DNA of 64,000 bases from Syngnathus acus (GCF_901709675.1 NC_051099.1:3038001-3102000); one strand, 5' to 3'. Positions 1-11,984 are shown, counted from the first letter of the stretch. The notes: generated by a model not told the origin, from the letters alone. Program-made: numbers and translations.

Positions 1-3000
1 GGCGACGACGACTATGACATGGAGGGCGACGTGGACGAGGAGGTGGAGGCGGTCCTTCCGCAGCACCTGCAGCCGTCCGCCGACTCGGCGTCGGGCTCCT
101 CCCCGATGACCTCGCCGCGAGGCAGCCCCTGCGCCTCCCCCACCCACAGCGAGGCCGGCAGGCCCGGACGCACCGCTCAACCGGCCCGACCCTCACAAGG
201 TAAGCTACGTGACAGAGGAGGAAGCAAAATCACGAGGCATTGTTCCGATCAATGTTTTGCTTTGACTTGTCAGCAAAAACATGAGCTGTTTCTTGCCACT
301 CAAAGTTGATGTTTACTAGTTAATCAAAACAACTTTAAAGCTTTGCCTTTAATCTCCGTAGCGTCATGCTAACACAAAGGTGCAGGCTAACAATTAGTAT
401 CCACCTGGCGGTGTCATAACGCTTTAAGCGATGGATAATTTGACTCTCGTAGACGGTCAATTCATTTAATTAAATTCATTCTATTAATTTAACAATACTC
501 GCAGGCGTATATTTTAACCGCTAATATTACCGCAGGTAACTTATTGTAGTCGTGAAAGTCGTCTTTGTTCGTAACGTCGCTTTACAGAAGACGTGGCAAA
601 ACATCCACAAGAATACAATCGGGACTTTGCCCTCACTTCTCAAGACGTTGGCTTCAACATGTCTCATCCTTAAGATTGTTAGCGGCCTATTTTTCGAGAT
701 AAAACATAACGACCGTTTCCCGTGCGTGCGGCACCCTCGGCTGGGAAGACAGCCCGATTCCATTGACGAGACAGACGGGATAGTTCTGAACGCACAGGGG
801 CCTTGACCTTGGACGAGAGGGGCGTGAGGTGTGCATGAAATGGGCAAAAGCTACACACGATGAGGCCGTGCACTTTGACGGCCGCCGCCGCCGCCGAGAT
901 GTTCGATTGTAATCGACGGCCGGACAAGCAAAACCATCCCATCGTCATCCCGGATGACCACCACAAGTAAGCGCTTTTTATTTCATTTTATTTTCTGAGA
1001 TGTGTAACTACGTTAGCAAGGGCCAGCCAGCGAGCATTCCTTACTTTTGAATGCGTCAAAACGATTGTTGACAGCTTGTTAGTTCGAGATCGCCTGTGTG
1101 ATGAACGGTTAGATAAGTTGTGTCACAAGGCCGTTTGTGTCTGGTGAACTCACATAGCAAATGATGCCACAAGACTTTGTAGTTTATATGATGGGACAAA
1201 TACCAAAGGATGACATTTCACAAGTAAAGCGCGGTAGGCTTCCATACCGGTAGTTACTCTAAGCTCAAGCCAAGTAGCTCACGGACGCCGCCGGTACGTC
1301 GCGTGCCATCGACGGTCATCGCGAACGGTCGTATGCTGAGCCGTCATTTGTCTTTCGTCTTTCATTCCAGGTTGTCAGCCGAACCGAAAGCTCGTCTTCA
1401 CAAAGCGCCAACAATGCATCAACCGGTGCACCAAAGGTGGAAGACATGCATGCAAAGTGCGCTTCGACATGGTCTGTGCCTGCTTTGGAAAAAACAAATC
1501 CCTTCTCGTCAATTGTCACCCTTTTGTGATTTCCTGCCTGTGTTGAACTTTGTCGAATAAATTCTTACTCCATCAAAGTCACGGTTGGTCTGGACTGTTG
1601 TCCCGTCACATGTTGAAAGGAGAATATTGAGCTTATTTTAGGAGTTCATTTTGGGCTTTCGGGGTGCAAGTCGGCGATGGAATGACTTGCGGAGCTCTTC
1701 AACACATGCTAACATCCTCATTTCTTTCCTTTCAGGCCCTCCTGGGGACCTGCAGCCCGGCGCGCCGTCGACCCAAGGCTTGGAGCCCAGGCGTGCGCCC
1801 CCTCCCCGACCCAACGCGCCCCCCGTGAGACCCACGCCGCCCCAGCGCCCGCCGCCCCCCTCAGGTAGCATCTTAGGCTCAGTCATTCGCCCAGCCAAAT
1901 GAAAACGGCCGTTAGCGGGATGACTTTGATTCTGCTATCGGTCGTTGTTGAAGGAGGGGGAGGGAGGGAATGTGTGACAATTGTGTCTTTTGCTTTCCGT
2001 TGTGCGGCAAAGGATCAAAAAGCCCGGCTCTCCCTCGGTCCGTCGCAGGTGAGTGGCGCAAAGCGGCGGTCCTCAAACTGGCCTCCGGTTTTGGCGCTTG
2101 GTCAAGTACAAGATAAGATTATCTTGAGAAGATAACTTTAGCATCTGCGGCGCAACATGTATTTTTTTTAGCACAGCACACGATTTGTTGTCCTCCCGTT
2201 GCGTAGGAGGCGAGCTTGACTTGCTTTGTTTTGTGTGAACGCTTTCAGGTCGAGGCCAGGCAACCGCAGGCCCCCCCGCAGCGGCGGGTTCCTCCAGGCC
2301 GGTAGGTTCCCGCCTCAACCGCTCAGAAAGCGACGATACGAGTTAGCAGGAAGATAGCAATGGCTAATTTTTCTCATATCGATGAGACCTGTGCCGCGCT
2401 TGTGGTTTCTACTCACCAGAATCTTCCCCCTCGAGCCGGCGTGATCAGCGTGGCTCCGCAGTCCCGTGCCTCTCCTCTTCCCCACCCCGGCGCTCCCCGC
2501 CCCACCTCCGACGTGCACCCGGGGGCCCCTCGAGTCAACGCTGACACCCACCCCGGGGCGCCTCGACCGACCAAACCGTCTGATCTTCCTCTAGGTGCGA
2601 GCCTGGTTTTGTTACTATGGCGCCCGCCGTTCTAAGCAAAAACTCACTTTTGTGTCGCCGCCCTCCAGCGGGTCCCACGGTGGCCCCTGCGGCGAGACCG
2701 TCGGCACAGCCCCAGCCCACCGGCCCGACCCAGTCTCAGCTGCCTCCCCCCATGCAGCCCACGCACGCCGCCCCGCCGCAGACGCTGGCCTCTCCTAAGC
2801 CACCGCCCCGTTCCCGATCTCATCATGGTCTGCCGCCGGACGCCGCCAAGGGCGACTCGGCCCCCAAGGTTGGTGACCGGGCCTTTCCTTTCTTCGGCCT
2901 CTGAGAAAAAGGAGCTGCTAGCCTTCTCTCTTTTCTGCCAAGCTTAATGTCTTCTTCTGGCTTTTGTCTCTTGACTCGTTTGTCCTTTCTCTCACAAGCC

Positions 3001-3942
3001 GGACAAGCCTTCGGGGTGACAGGTACTTGATGTCTATCGTCCAAAATGCATCTGCACGTCGCCTCCTCTTATGTCCTCCTTAGGTTTCCTTTCTGTGTGC
3101 TTTCATAGGTGTTAGGATTGTCTTTTTGTCAGATTTCATTCATCTGTGCTAGTGCTTCATGTGCTTGTTGCGGATTGCGATTGATGATTTTATTTTTGTC
3201 TCAGACCAACGGAGTGAATGGCGTCCAATCCAAGCCCAAGGGCCCGGACGCCCTCGACTTCCTGATCCCTTCCCGATCCCTGAACCGCGGCGCCTCCCTG
3301 CGGAGTCCGCCCTCCGTCCCCGCCTCCTTATCGTCCTTGATGTCCGCCGGCCTCCTCCTGCCGCCGCCCGCTATGCCCCGCAGTCGCTCGCAAGAGACCC
3401 TGCGCGCCTCCCCAAACCTTTTGGCCGCCGAGCCGCTCCCCGCGCGGCCCTGCAGCACCAACCCGTTTTTTGGCCAGCACGATTGGGCGCCGCCCGTCCG
3501 CGCCACAGTTGGCCCTCAGCGCCTTTCCCGGGGCGCGTCCCCGATCACGCTCTCTTCGGCCACGCAACCCGTCCTGCCGCTCCACCGCCAGCCTCCTAAT
3601 TGGGTCACCTTCAACGACGACTTCCCGCTTCCGGTCGGGCGCGCTGCCGCGACCCCCAGCTCCGCCGCCCTCACCGAACCGGACTGGGTAACTGAAGCTG
3701 TGGTCCCGTCGGCCCCTCCCCTCGAATTCGACCTGTTTCCTGAGCCGGACTGGTTAAACCCTTCCCCGGCCTTCCCCGCGCACCGGGCCAAAACTTTGCC
3801 CCCAAACACGGCCCTCTTTCCCGAACCCGACTGGTTAAGCTCCATCCCGGGCGTTCCTCCTCCAGTCCCGTCGCGCTCCGGCGCCGCTGTCGCCAACCCC
3901 CCCAGTGGATCCGGTCCCGGCTGCCTACTCTTTCCCAACTGA
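1..3942 (+). CDS. synj1: Synaptojanin-1, C-terminal part (5' truncated by window edge)
   Basis: Phosphoinositide phosphatase of clathrin-coated vesicle uncoating and synaptic vesicle recycling; only the proline-rich tail (509 codons) lies here, the SAC and 5-phosphatase domains being off the left edge. Exons: 1-199, 1736-1864, 2013-2048, 2249-2301, 2420-2594, 2669-2868, 3205-3942; all junction phases agree. Identification rests on the stretch LPQHLQPS, the run [31 protein letters not shown] and [12 protein letters not shown], which follow vertebrate synaptojanin-1 in order. The last exon resembles the long (170 kDa) tail: an NPF motif (Eps15 EH-domain ligand), WVTF (AP2 ear ligand) and three EPDW motifs. 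The next gene is cfap298, a neighbour of SYNJ1 in human 21q22, which supports the call. The proline-rich segments probably bind SH3 domains (endophilin, amphiphysin). A small extra alternative exon near 2990-3030 cannot be excluded. Confidence 0.93.
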
Positions 3943-5545
3943 ACGCTGATGGAGATGGAGCCATGATAGACGTAAAGAGATGTATACAGTATATTTGTGT
4001 GTTTGCGTGAGAGTATTTAAGACGAGCCGGAACGTGTGCGCCCATTTTAGTCCCTTGATTTAAATGATCCATTTTTATTTTTTAAATGAGCTGTGGCGCC
4101 TCTGCACACTTTTTATCAAGGTCAGTTTCTGTGCTTCCCAACATTTACAGCGGTGTCTCGAGATGAGATGAATTAGTTCGGCGACCGCGCACATGTCGTA
4201 AAACACGCATCTCATTTAGCATCTTTCCTTATCGAAATGAAGGCTAATGCAATCTGTTGTTTTTGATTTTATCTTAAGAGTACTTGGTACAGTCACAACA
4301 TTCGCTCGCACATAAAACTGCGAAACCGCAAGCACAACTTTTGCAAATGTTTTGTCCTTTTTTTTTTTTGTTCCATGGTGTTATTGGCGATTAGCAAAGC
4401 AGATAAAAGGCACGTTAGCGCCACCTTATACTGCCCTTCCACTAATCCAAATAAAAATGTATCCAAGCGACGGCTCGTATTGCAAAAGCATCTCGAGGGA
4501 CCGTTGTATGCTGAAAGAAGGACCTCTCCATTTCCTTGCAAATTGACTTTGATATCCAGTTCACTTGTATTTTCTGCCATCTCGAGAATTATCCCTATAC
4601 ATCACCGCCATAGAACATTGATGCAACTATTTAACGCCTCTGCGGCTTTATGACGCGGCATGTCTTGCAGTAGAGCTAAGTCCATGATGTGGCACAAAAC
4701 GTACTACGCTGAAAGCACAGCTTCAAATTTGATGAACTTGTTTGCCTGCAGATCAGGCAAGTTCTGTGTGTCCAATATCTGCGCACCTGTCATCACGGGG
4801 TCATAGGTCACGCTGGGCTCGCACCGCCCGTGAATGTACATCGACGGCGCAGTGTGCCTATACAGACTTGCTTATGTGAAAATCCCACGTGTGTGTTTGC
4901 GCACTGATATTTGACTGCCCCCGTCAAAAGCGGCAAGCTTTAAAATTCCAGCCAACTAGTGGATGCCTGGTACAAACTGTGGCGTGATGTGTGTGTTTAC
5001 AGGGTGTTTTTTCCGTATGTCATTAGTGTCGTGAGTGTTTGAACCCGCAACTAGAAATTGTCTTCATTCTCCGGCCTCGGTTGGAAATCATGTGAACCAG
5101 TTGAGTTTACCGCAAATATGACCAAATTCTAATTCTGTTTGAATCTGAACCATTCGCCACTCGAAAGGCATCACGTGTGTGTGAAGTAGAAAAAAAAATA
5201 CATATCTATAGAAATATATATCTATAAATATAGGTCCTACTATCCACAAGCCAGCAGCTTATCTCTGTCGCATTTGAGATTTCACATGCCACAATCTGAC
5301 GTTGTGAGGTCGGTGTCCTCCCGCTCCACTTTAATTAATGGCCGTAATCCATAGTAATAGTAACTGAGTCTGTGCCAGTGAACATTCTTATGTATAAAAA
5401 AAAAAAGCAAAGTCAACATGAAATTCATGTTTATATCCGTAAATATTCCAGATTTAACGTGCAAAACTGTATGCACGTTGATGTATAAAGGCAATTTATG
5501 TTGTATGTATAAAAAAAACAATAAAAATGAAACCGAATGGTCTTG
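3943..5545 (+). other. synj1: Probable synj1 3' UTR
   Basis: No coding exon is visible. The stretch is AT-rich, with an AT-dinucleotide-rich patch at about 5186-5235. AATAAA at 5520-5525 is a plausible distal poly(A) signal; another AATAAA-type hexamer lies near 4449. The end is inferred from the signal alone. Confidence 0.5.
5520..5525 (+). terminator. Candidate poly(A) signal of synj1
   Basis: AATAAA followed by a T-rich stretch, last such hexamer before the cfap298 promoter region. Confidence 0.45.
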
Positions 5546-6158
5546 GCTTTTACGTTAAATTAGATTGATTTAATTTGCAGTTCCGCCATTGGCCTCGGGG
5601 TGGCAGTCCTGCAGCGCCGCTCATGTCGACCTGCCGTGTTTAACGAGAACGATGAAGAACAAACCGGAAATGAGACGATCCAAACACGAGTTGCCAGTCA
5701 CCAGTTGTAAACAAACGTGAGTGTGGCTTTTTGTTCGTGTTTGGCACCGCAACAGGTGAGTTTGACTGAATTAACCAAATGTGCCACACGGGACGAGCTA
5801 AAAAACGATTCCGATGCCCCATTCGAATTACTTTTTATATTGTACATGTTGAACTATTAAATGTGTCCGTTAAATACGGGTGACTTTCTTTTACAATTGC
5901 GATATTAAGTTGGAATTTGACATTTATGACGATTTAGGAACGCTTTTGAAAGTTGTTTGGCTGTCATTCTTCCGTTTTATGGTAAACTCGCAATCCAAAG
6001 CTTTAGCTTTTGCTTGTTCTGGAAGCTTCGTCCGTTGCCATGGTAACGTTGTGTTGCCCGGTGGCATTTGACCCCTCAACGCGCGCTGTGTAGCCAACAT
6101 TGTTGATTGTGTGTGTGTACTTTTTTTGGGGGGAGAAAGGGAAGACTTGTCTTCCAAG
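5546..6158 (+). promoter_or_regulatory. Intergenic region and presumed cfap298 promoter/5' UTR
   Basis: No ORF with family similarity. It separates the synj1 3' end from the cfap298 start codon at 6159, so it must hold the cfap298 core promoter. I see no clear TATA box; a (TG)-rich run and G-run lie at 6108-6135 just before the start. Confidence 0.4.
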
Positions 6159-7522
6159 ATGGTTATTCTTCACGTGAAGCGCGGGGACGAGAGCCAATTC
6201 TTGTTTAGCGCCGGCGTGCAAGATGCTGTCGACGTGCTTGTGCGTGACATCGTCGCCATTTACAATGGGAGGCTCAAAGTCGACAGAATATGTGCAGGTA
6301 AGACATTTAAAGAAACTTAATTTAAGTTTATAGGTGTGTGTGCGTGCTTGATAATGGGAGGGGGGGGGTTCCTTCTGGTTTCAGAAATGGCGGAGTTAGC
6401 AGCCCACGGCATCACGTTGCCGCCCAACATGCAAGGGCTGACGGACGAGCAGCTGGTGGACCTGAAGCTGAAGGACGAGTGGGAGGACAAGTGCGTGCCC
6501 AGCGGTGGCGCCGTCTTCAAGGAGGACGACGTCGGCCGGCGCAACGGACACGGTGGGCAGACGGACAACTTCCACAGTGTTTTTATTTTTTCTCTCGCTG
6601 TAATTCACTTGGTGTGTTGTTTTCTTTGCGTCAGCTCCCAATGAGAAAATGAAAGCCGTGCTACTTAAAACGGTGGACGAGGCAAAGGCCCTCATCTCCA
6701 AAGTAAGTCTGCACATGAATTGCAACGGCAACGATCCACGATGCTAACGCAGCCGCGCGCCGGCCTTTGGAAGAAACAAGCCGAGGTCAACGTGTGCGTG
6801 ACCATGGCGATGGTGAAGGAAGCCCTGGCCCAGCTGCGGGGGGCTGTCATGATTGTGTACCCCATGGGCCTGCCTCCTCACGACCCCATCCGAATGGAGT
6901 TGGAGGACCGTGAAGACCTGTCAGGGACACAGGTGAGACGATTTTGGGTACACCCATTACATTTTCACCAAGGCCAAATGAGTTTAGACCCCGCCTCCTC
7001 TTCCCTCAGGCGTCGCTGCAGGTGTTGGAGGAGTCCGAGTGCCAGCTGTGGTGGGCCGCCAAGGAGTTGCAGAAGGACAAGAAGCTGCAGGACTACATTG
7101 GCAAGAACGACAAGACCAAGCTGGTGGTCAAAATCCAGAAGGTAAGACCGGCCATGTGCGCATTGTTCTTGCCTCTGTGCTCATGTTCTGAAGCTGTCGT
7201 GCTGTTCCGCCGCAGAAAGGACAGGGGGCGCCAGCGAGGGAACCTCTGGTCACTGGTGAGCAGCACAAGCAGATGATGATGCACTACTACAGGCGGCAGG
7301 AGGAGCTCAAGGCGAGTCGGGTGTCTCCAAACAACTTCGGATGGACACAATGTGACATGTTTGCGCTTCATCAATGTGTTGACTGTCCACGTTTGTTGTT
7401 GTTGCTTTTAGAAATTAGAAGAGGCAGACGACGACAGCCACATGGACTCGGAGTGGTCTGATCGGCAGGCACTCAAAAGGCAATTTCAAGGCCTGACCAA
7501 CATTAAATGGGGACCCAGGTAA
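6159..7522 (+). CDS. cfap298: Cilia- and flagella-associated protein 298 (Kurly, C21orf59)
   Basis: 290 aa, the usual vertebrate length. The protein is needed for axonemal dynein arm assembly and ciliary motility, acting in the cytoplasm and at the ciliary base. Exons: 6159-6297, 6385-6552, 6635-6702, 6774-6932, 7010-7141, 7216-7311, 7412-7522. Start MVILHVKRGDESQF and end NIKWGPR match family ends; the highly conserved core VYPMGLPPHDPIRME and GQGAPAREP is present. The sixth intron appears to use a GC donor (7312-7313), since splicing there gives the family-like junction EELK/KLEE; a GT donor nine bases downstream would insert Ala-Ser-Arg. The gene follows synj1 in the same orientation and converges on haus1. 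AATAAA at 7617-7622 is a likely poly(A) signal. Confidence 0.96.
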
Positions 7523-7616
7523 TGGTTTTGATTCCCCCAATGTTTCTCGATGTCCGCCCGCCCATCTCCCTGTCGACGAAAATCCCAACAACACACACAG
7601 ACAATAGAACGATGTT

Positions 7617-7622
7617 AATAAA
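7617..7622 (+). terminator. Candidate poly(A) signal of cfap298
   Basis: AATAAA 95 bp after the cfap298 stop codon, in the short convergent gap to haus1. Confidence 0.55.
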
Positions 7623-7768
7623 CGGCTGAATTTCAAAGAAGCCCAGGATTTGCCTTAAGAACGCCTCCGCTAGCTTGATGCGAATGAAAAACAGGCTGAC
7701 AGACAGCAACGATGGCAACGTGCTCAAGCAACACAAATTGGGACACAAGGCCACGTCCATTTTTGGGC

Positions 7769-7774
7769 TTTATT
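7769..7774 (-). terminator. Candidate poly(A) signal of haus1
   Basis: AATAAA on the minus strand, 47 bp past the haus1 stop codon. Together with the cfap298 signal it leaves under 150 bp between the two convergent transcripts. Confidence 0.6.
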
Positions 7775-7820
7775 TGTCAAATATGTACAATAACATTCCT
7801 TTAGGTCTCATTGCTTAGCA

Positions 7821-9343
7821 TCACTGGAAGTCTACGTACTTCTCCAGCTGGGTGTTGAGCGCCGCCTAGAAAAGGTAAAAAGGAAGTTGTTTTTATTATT
7901 TTGTTTCCCAGCCAAATTTTGGTTCAAATGAGCACATTCTTGCGGCCAAGCGCTTACCAGTTCTCTTTTAGCCTCTTCGATTTTGACTAGAGCGAGAGAC
8001 GGGCTCTGCGGTAGAAGAAATCATTTTGAGCAAACAAAATTCAAGTCCAACAAAAGAACGTCGTTTAAATTCAAAAACTTGGAAGCCAAACTAACCGGGC
8101 TGAGGTCCAAGAAAGGCTGCAGTTCCTTCTTCAGGTCTTTGATTTGGGCTTGTAGCTCGGTCACTTCCTACTCGGGGCAAGACAACAGGAGTGAGACAAA
8201 CATCTGCAAAGTTTGATGATGTCACTCGGGCTCACCGCTGAGAGTTGCACTAAAGCTTGATGGCTGAGCGACTCCTTCATATTCCTGGCAGCCAGCCGAA
8301 CCTGACCAAATCGATAACACGAGAATTTGGTGGCGCAACATAAAGCATCATTTTCTCAAACGGAAAAAAATAGCACATCTTGTTCTTTTGGAATGCGAGT
8401 TTCCGACCTCTTGGGCCTCCCGTCTGTGCTGGATTTCTTCTGTCTTGGCTTTGATGAAGTCCATGTTGAGCTGGCGCTTCTCGGTGATGGCGCTCACCAC
8501 CATTTGTTCCTGATGCATTTTGCTCACGTCCCTGCAGAAGGGATGAGTGGAAACTTAAAAACTTTAAAAATAAAAGTCCTATTCTCTCAGAAGATGTGTA
8601 GGAACATGAAGAGCTTGCATACTCCTGCAGTTGTCCTCTGAGCACCAAGACGGCGCTCAGCTTCTTCCTGAGGTTGAGGAGCTCCCGGTCCAACTTGGTT
8701 TCGGACTTCTCTTCCTCCAGAAGCTCGTCGCTCAGCCGGTTCAGCGCCAGCGTCAAACTGCGGAGCACAGCGTCACCTCTTAGCGGCTAGCACACTGATG
8801 TAGCATCCACAAGCAGGGGGATCATTCTGGCAGGCGTAACCACGATGCATACCTGCAGAATGACGTGTCTCGTACCGCCAGGACCATGGCGCTGTCCACC
8901 AGAGAAGATAAGTAGTCCGTGCAGGATTTGGGCAGGCTGGCGAGCGACACGCCCAAATCTTCACGCAGAATGGCCTGGAGGTGAGCGGCTGGAGGAACAC
9001 GGTGAACATCAAATTCATTTAGTTGCGCTTGGTCGACTTGAATCAGGGTTCCACTGTTGTGGCTTCTGCCTCACCGTCTGCCTGGTACTCGGCCGCCTTT
9101 TGATTAAGGTCTTCGGCGAGCAGGCTGCCGTGTTGGCATCGAGCTTCGCTGGATTCGGCGAGCTGGTCCAAAATGTCCACCGTCCGGGCGGTCACCTCGA
9201 ACTGCGGAACCGCCTCATCGCCGAACACCGCCGCCAGCCAGCGGTTCACCTAAACAAAGTTACGGCATGAGCACGCCAACCAATGTAACGACGGGAACTT
9301 GAAGCCACACGAGGCTCTTTACCCTCTGGAGCTTTTCCGACAT
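7821..9343 (-). CDS. haus1: HAUS augmin-like complex subunit 1
   Basis: 273 aa (human about 278). Subunit of augmin, which recruits gamma-tubulin to existing spindle microtubules for branching nucleation in mitosis. Exons (transcript order): 9343-9323, 9249-9075, 8988-8853, 8757-8623, 8531-8408, 8301-8236, 8167-8096, 8005-7958, 7865-7821. Family landmarks are WLAAVFGD near the N-terminus, YLSSLVDSAM, TATLVL-like AVLVLRGQLQEDV, NMDFIKAK, SLSHQALVQLS and VKIEEAKREL near the C-terminus. Most of the protein is predicted coiled coil, rich in Glu, Lys, Leu and Gln. The start MSEKLQRV is a very short seven-codon exon; its Met is the one that splices in frame. The donor of intron 5 (GTCGGA) is weak but phase and family fit support it. 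Head-to-head with mis18a. Confidence 0.95.
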
Positions 9344-9927
9344 GGCTGAAGAAGTTAAGTAGGTGCAGATGTCAACAAGAGCTCCGTGATGCTTTTCAAT
9401 TTCGCGCTCGCCGTTGACGTATAGATTTTCCCGAAACGCTTCCGTGTTGTTATTGCAAATTTCCGGGTTGTTGCCCAATCAGACGACAGAAACCTTTTTT
9501 CATACACAAATGCTGTAAGGGCTTGTGTGAATTAAACGCGTGATCTATAAATCAATTTAATTGTATATTAATGCATTAAAGTCAATACAATAAAGTTTAT
9601 ACACATTATAAACTATTAATTAAAAACGAAAAAAAAAATCGGTTTCCGCCTTCCGCAACTTTACGATACAAAGATGAAATACTAGTTCAAGAAAATTACA
9701 CCCCTTACCCAAAATCCGCTCTATTAGAAAGAGACAATTTCAAAGTAGGAAGGAAAAACTATCAATGAACAAGTAAACTAATATTATTCCACCCGTTTTA
9801 ACTACATTTGAGGATGTTTGTCCCTCGGCCGCCACGTTCACCCGAGATGGAAATTAAAGGGAGGTGAACTATCTCTTTTCCGGTCGCTATCCTCGCCTAC
9901 GCCGCGAAGATTCAAACGGAAACAGAA
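9344..9927. promoter_or_regulatory. Shared head-to-head promoter interval of haus1 and mis18a
   Basis: 584 bp separate the two start codons, which point away from each other. The sequence has CpGs near both ends and an AT-rich middle. It contains an E2F-like TTTTCCCGAAA at 9426-9436 and two TTCAAA hexamers (reverse of the cell-cycle CHR element TTTGAA) at 9739-9744 and 9911-9916. Both genes act in mitosis, so a bidirectional cell-cycle promoter is plausible, but these short motifs can occur by chance. Confidence 0.55.
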
Positions 9928-11774
9928 ATGGCGGCTTGGGCTAAACATCCCACGGACGGCATGAAAAGTCTCAACGATATGTTTCAAACGTTCAGCGTGG
10001 ACTCCAGCGACGTCGAGGAGAGGCTGTTTCGTCCCAATGTAACGGTGACTAAAGAAGAGGACGACGACGACGGTCCGGTGGTGTTCATCTGCGTCAAATG
10101 CAAGTTGCCCGTCGGGGATTCCTTGTCGTGGGACATCAGCCAAGATGGACAAACTCACATTCAGCTCAAGCGTAAGTTTTTGTTTTTTTTGTCTTTTACA
10201 CAACTTCGACTGAAGTAAATAAATGACGTCACTGGCTCGTACCTGTCCCAATGGCAGGGCAACACTTTTTCTTTTCTAACCAAAGGTTTTTATTATCTTA
10301 CATGGCGCAGTTTGGTGTCCCTGGTTCCATCTACGCCCACGATTAGGGACAAAGTAGAACATTCATCAGCACCACCATGAATGATTCCATAGTGTCCCCA
10401 TTTGACGCCATGCTTGTTTGTTTTGATTTTCAGGAGTCACCAACAACGTCCTGGTCACTCAGAAGACTCGTCTGCATGAATCCAGCAAAGGTTGTCTTTG
10501 GTAAGACACGTTGGAGTCAGTATAGCATATTCATGTGGTTGGCAAGTCGTTTCTGAGGTTGGAATCTCAGGCTTGCATGGCTTGTTCCAAAATAATCCAG
10601 CTTCCTTCCACATGCCAGAAACCGACCATGGGAAATTGGCCCAGCTGAGCTGAGACCTGTCCATTTTTTTCTCCCCACACCAGTCTGATCGTGGATTTGT
10701 TGTGTGTGGGATGCCGCACAGTTCTCGGGATGATCTATAGGTCTACGCCCAAGAACTTGGACCACAAGAGATACACCTTCTGCTTGAACGTGGCCCGCAT
10801 TGACAGGCAAGTTGCCTTGAACTTGCCCTGCATGCAGATTTGCTGGGCTATGACTGCGAATTGTCACACACTGTATAAATGTGACAGCTGAAAACAAAAA
10901 AATGTCTGCAACAGATACAGAAAAAAGCCTCCAGTAACAATATAACACAATTGTTTGTGTGTAATATTTGCAGTTACGTGCTGGGCTCGGCGAGCCAGAA
11001 GTTGTCAGCAGAGGGCCCCAAAGAGCAGCTGGTGACCCTCGAGTACAGAAGCCAGGTTGAGCAATTGCTGACTGAGGTAACAACAAAGACAAAAACAAAT
11101 GTGGATTGCTCCAGCTTGACCACGCCTGAGTCGAACTTGACAAAAATGATGTCATGGCATCGTTTGTTAATGATGACATCACTCCGGCTTGGGGAGATTT
11201 ACCACTGAGCTTCGCCACAAAAGAAAAAGATAAAAATGAGCTCATCTCAACACACGCTCATCACATCTGCATTTTTCCCCTCGTTTTTTATTTTAATCTT
11301 ATAATAACCGTACCCCACAAAAATTGAGTCCGCAGGGTGTTTGCCTTTTTTATGGCCTTTGTTTGGTGGGGAAATCAGTACTTGGATTGGCCTGTAGGGG
11401 GCGCCGTGGTCGAGCCTTTTTCCAGCGGGGAGACAAAAGGCTGAGCTGGAGAAAAACATGTTGTGCATGTGCTCAGCTTGCACATGTGGACAGGAAATGA
11501 ATTGCTCATGGTTTCGATGAGGAGCTGGACCTAATCAAGTGGCCAGAATGTTGACGAGCCACATTGTCCTTTTGTGGGAATGCAGCCCTGACATGACACC
11601 TCTTTAGCGTGCGATGGCTGAGGATGTCTGCCTCCCATTCGAAAATTGACCTTGCTGCCTTTCTTGCTGCTTCTTTTAATTTCCCACCTGACTCCCCCGC
11701 AGATGAAGATGATGGTTGTTTCCTTGGCGCAGCATGTGGAGGAGCTGCAAAGCGCTGCTCAGGACAAGGCCTGA
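9928..11774 (+). CDS. mis18a: Protein Mis18-alpha
   Basis: 202 aa. Subunit of the Mis18 complex, which licenses centromeres for loading of the histone H3 variant CENP-A in late mitosis/G1. Exons: 9928-10171, 10434-10500, 10684-10806, 10974-11076, 11703-11774. The Yippee-like Mis18 domain is shown by two CxxC zinc-binding pairs, Cys55/Cys58 (FICVKC) and Cys111/Cys114 (LCVGC), followed by RYTFCLNV and SYVLGS. A C-terminal helix (QHVEELQSAAQ) fits the family's oligomerising tail. Intron 3 begins with GC (CAG/GCAAGT at 10807); the nearest GT would break the frame, so this is a GC-AG intron. Neighbour of hunk in human 21q22 as well as here. Confidence 0.95.
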
Positions 11775-11960
11775 GCGCGTGGCAAGCCCAAAAGCACGCC
11801 GGCTCTCTTCCTCCTCCTCCTCCTGGAGGGCAAATCGCGTTCGTCAGCACATCGGACCTCCTTTGAGGTGTATTTTCTTCTCTAGCGTGCATGTTTGTGC
11901 AATCACGTTTTCATCATGAGTGTTTTGGTTGCTTTGTGTTTGTTATTCAGTTGTTAAGCA

Positions 11961-11966
11961 AATAAA
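11961..11966 (+). terminator. Candidate poly(A) signal of mis18a
   Basis: AATAAA followed by a TG/T-rich stretch, about 190 bp after the mis18a stop codon. Confidence 0.65.
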
Positions 11967-11984
11967 GTGTCTTTTGTTTTATAT

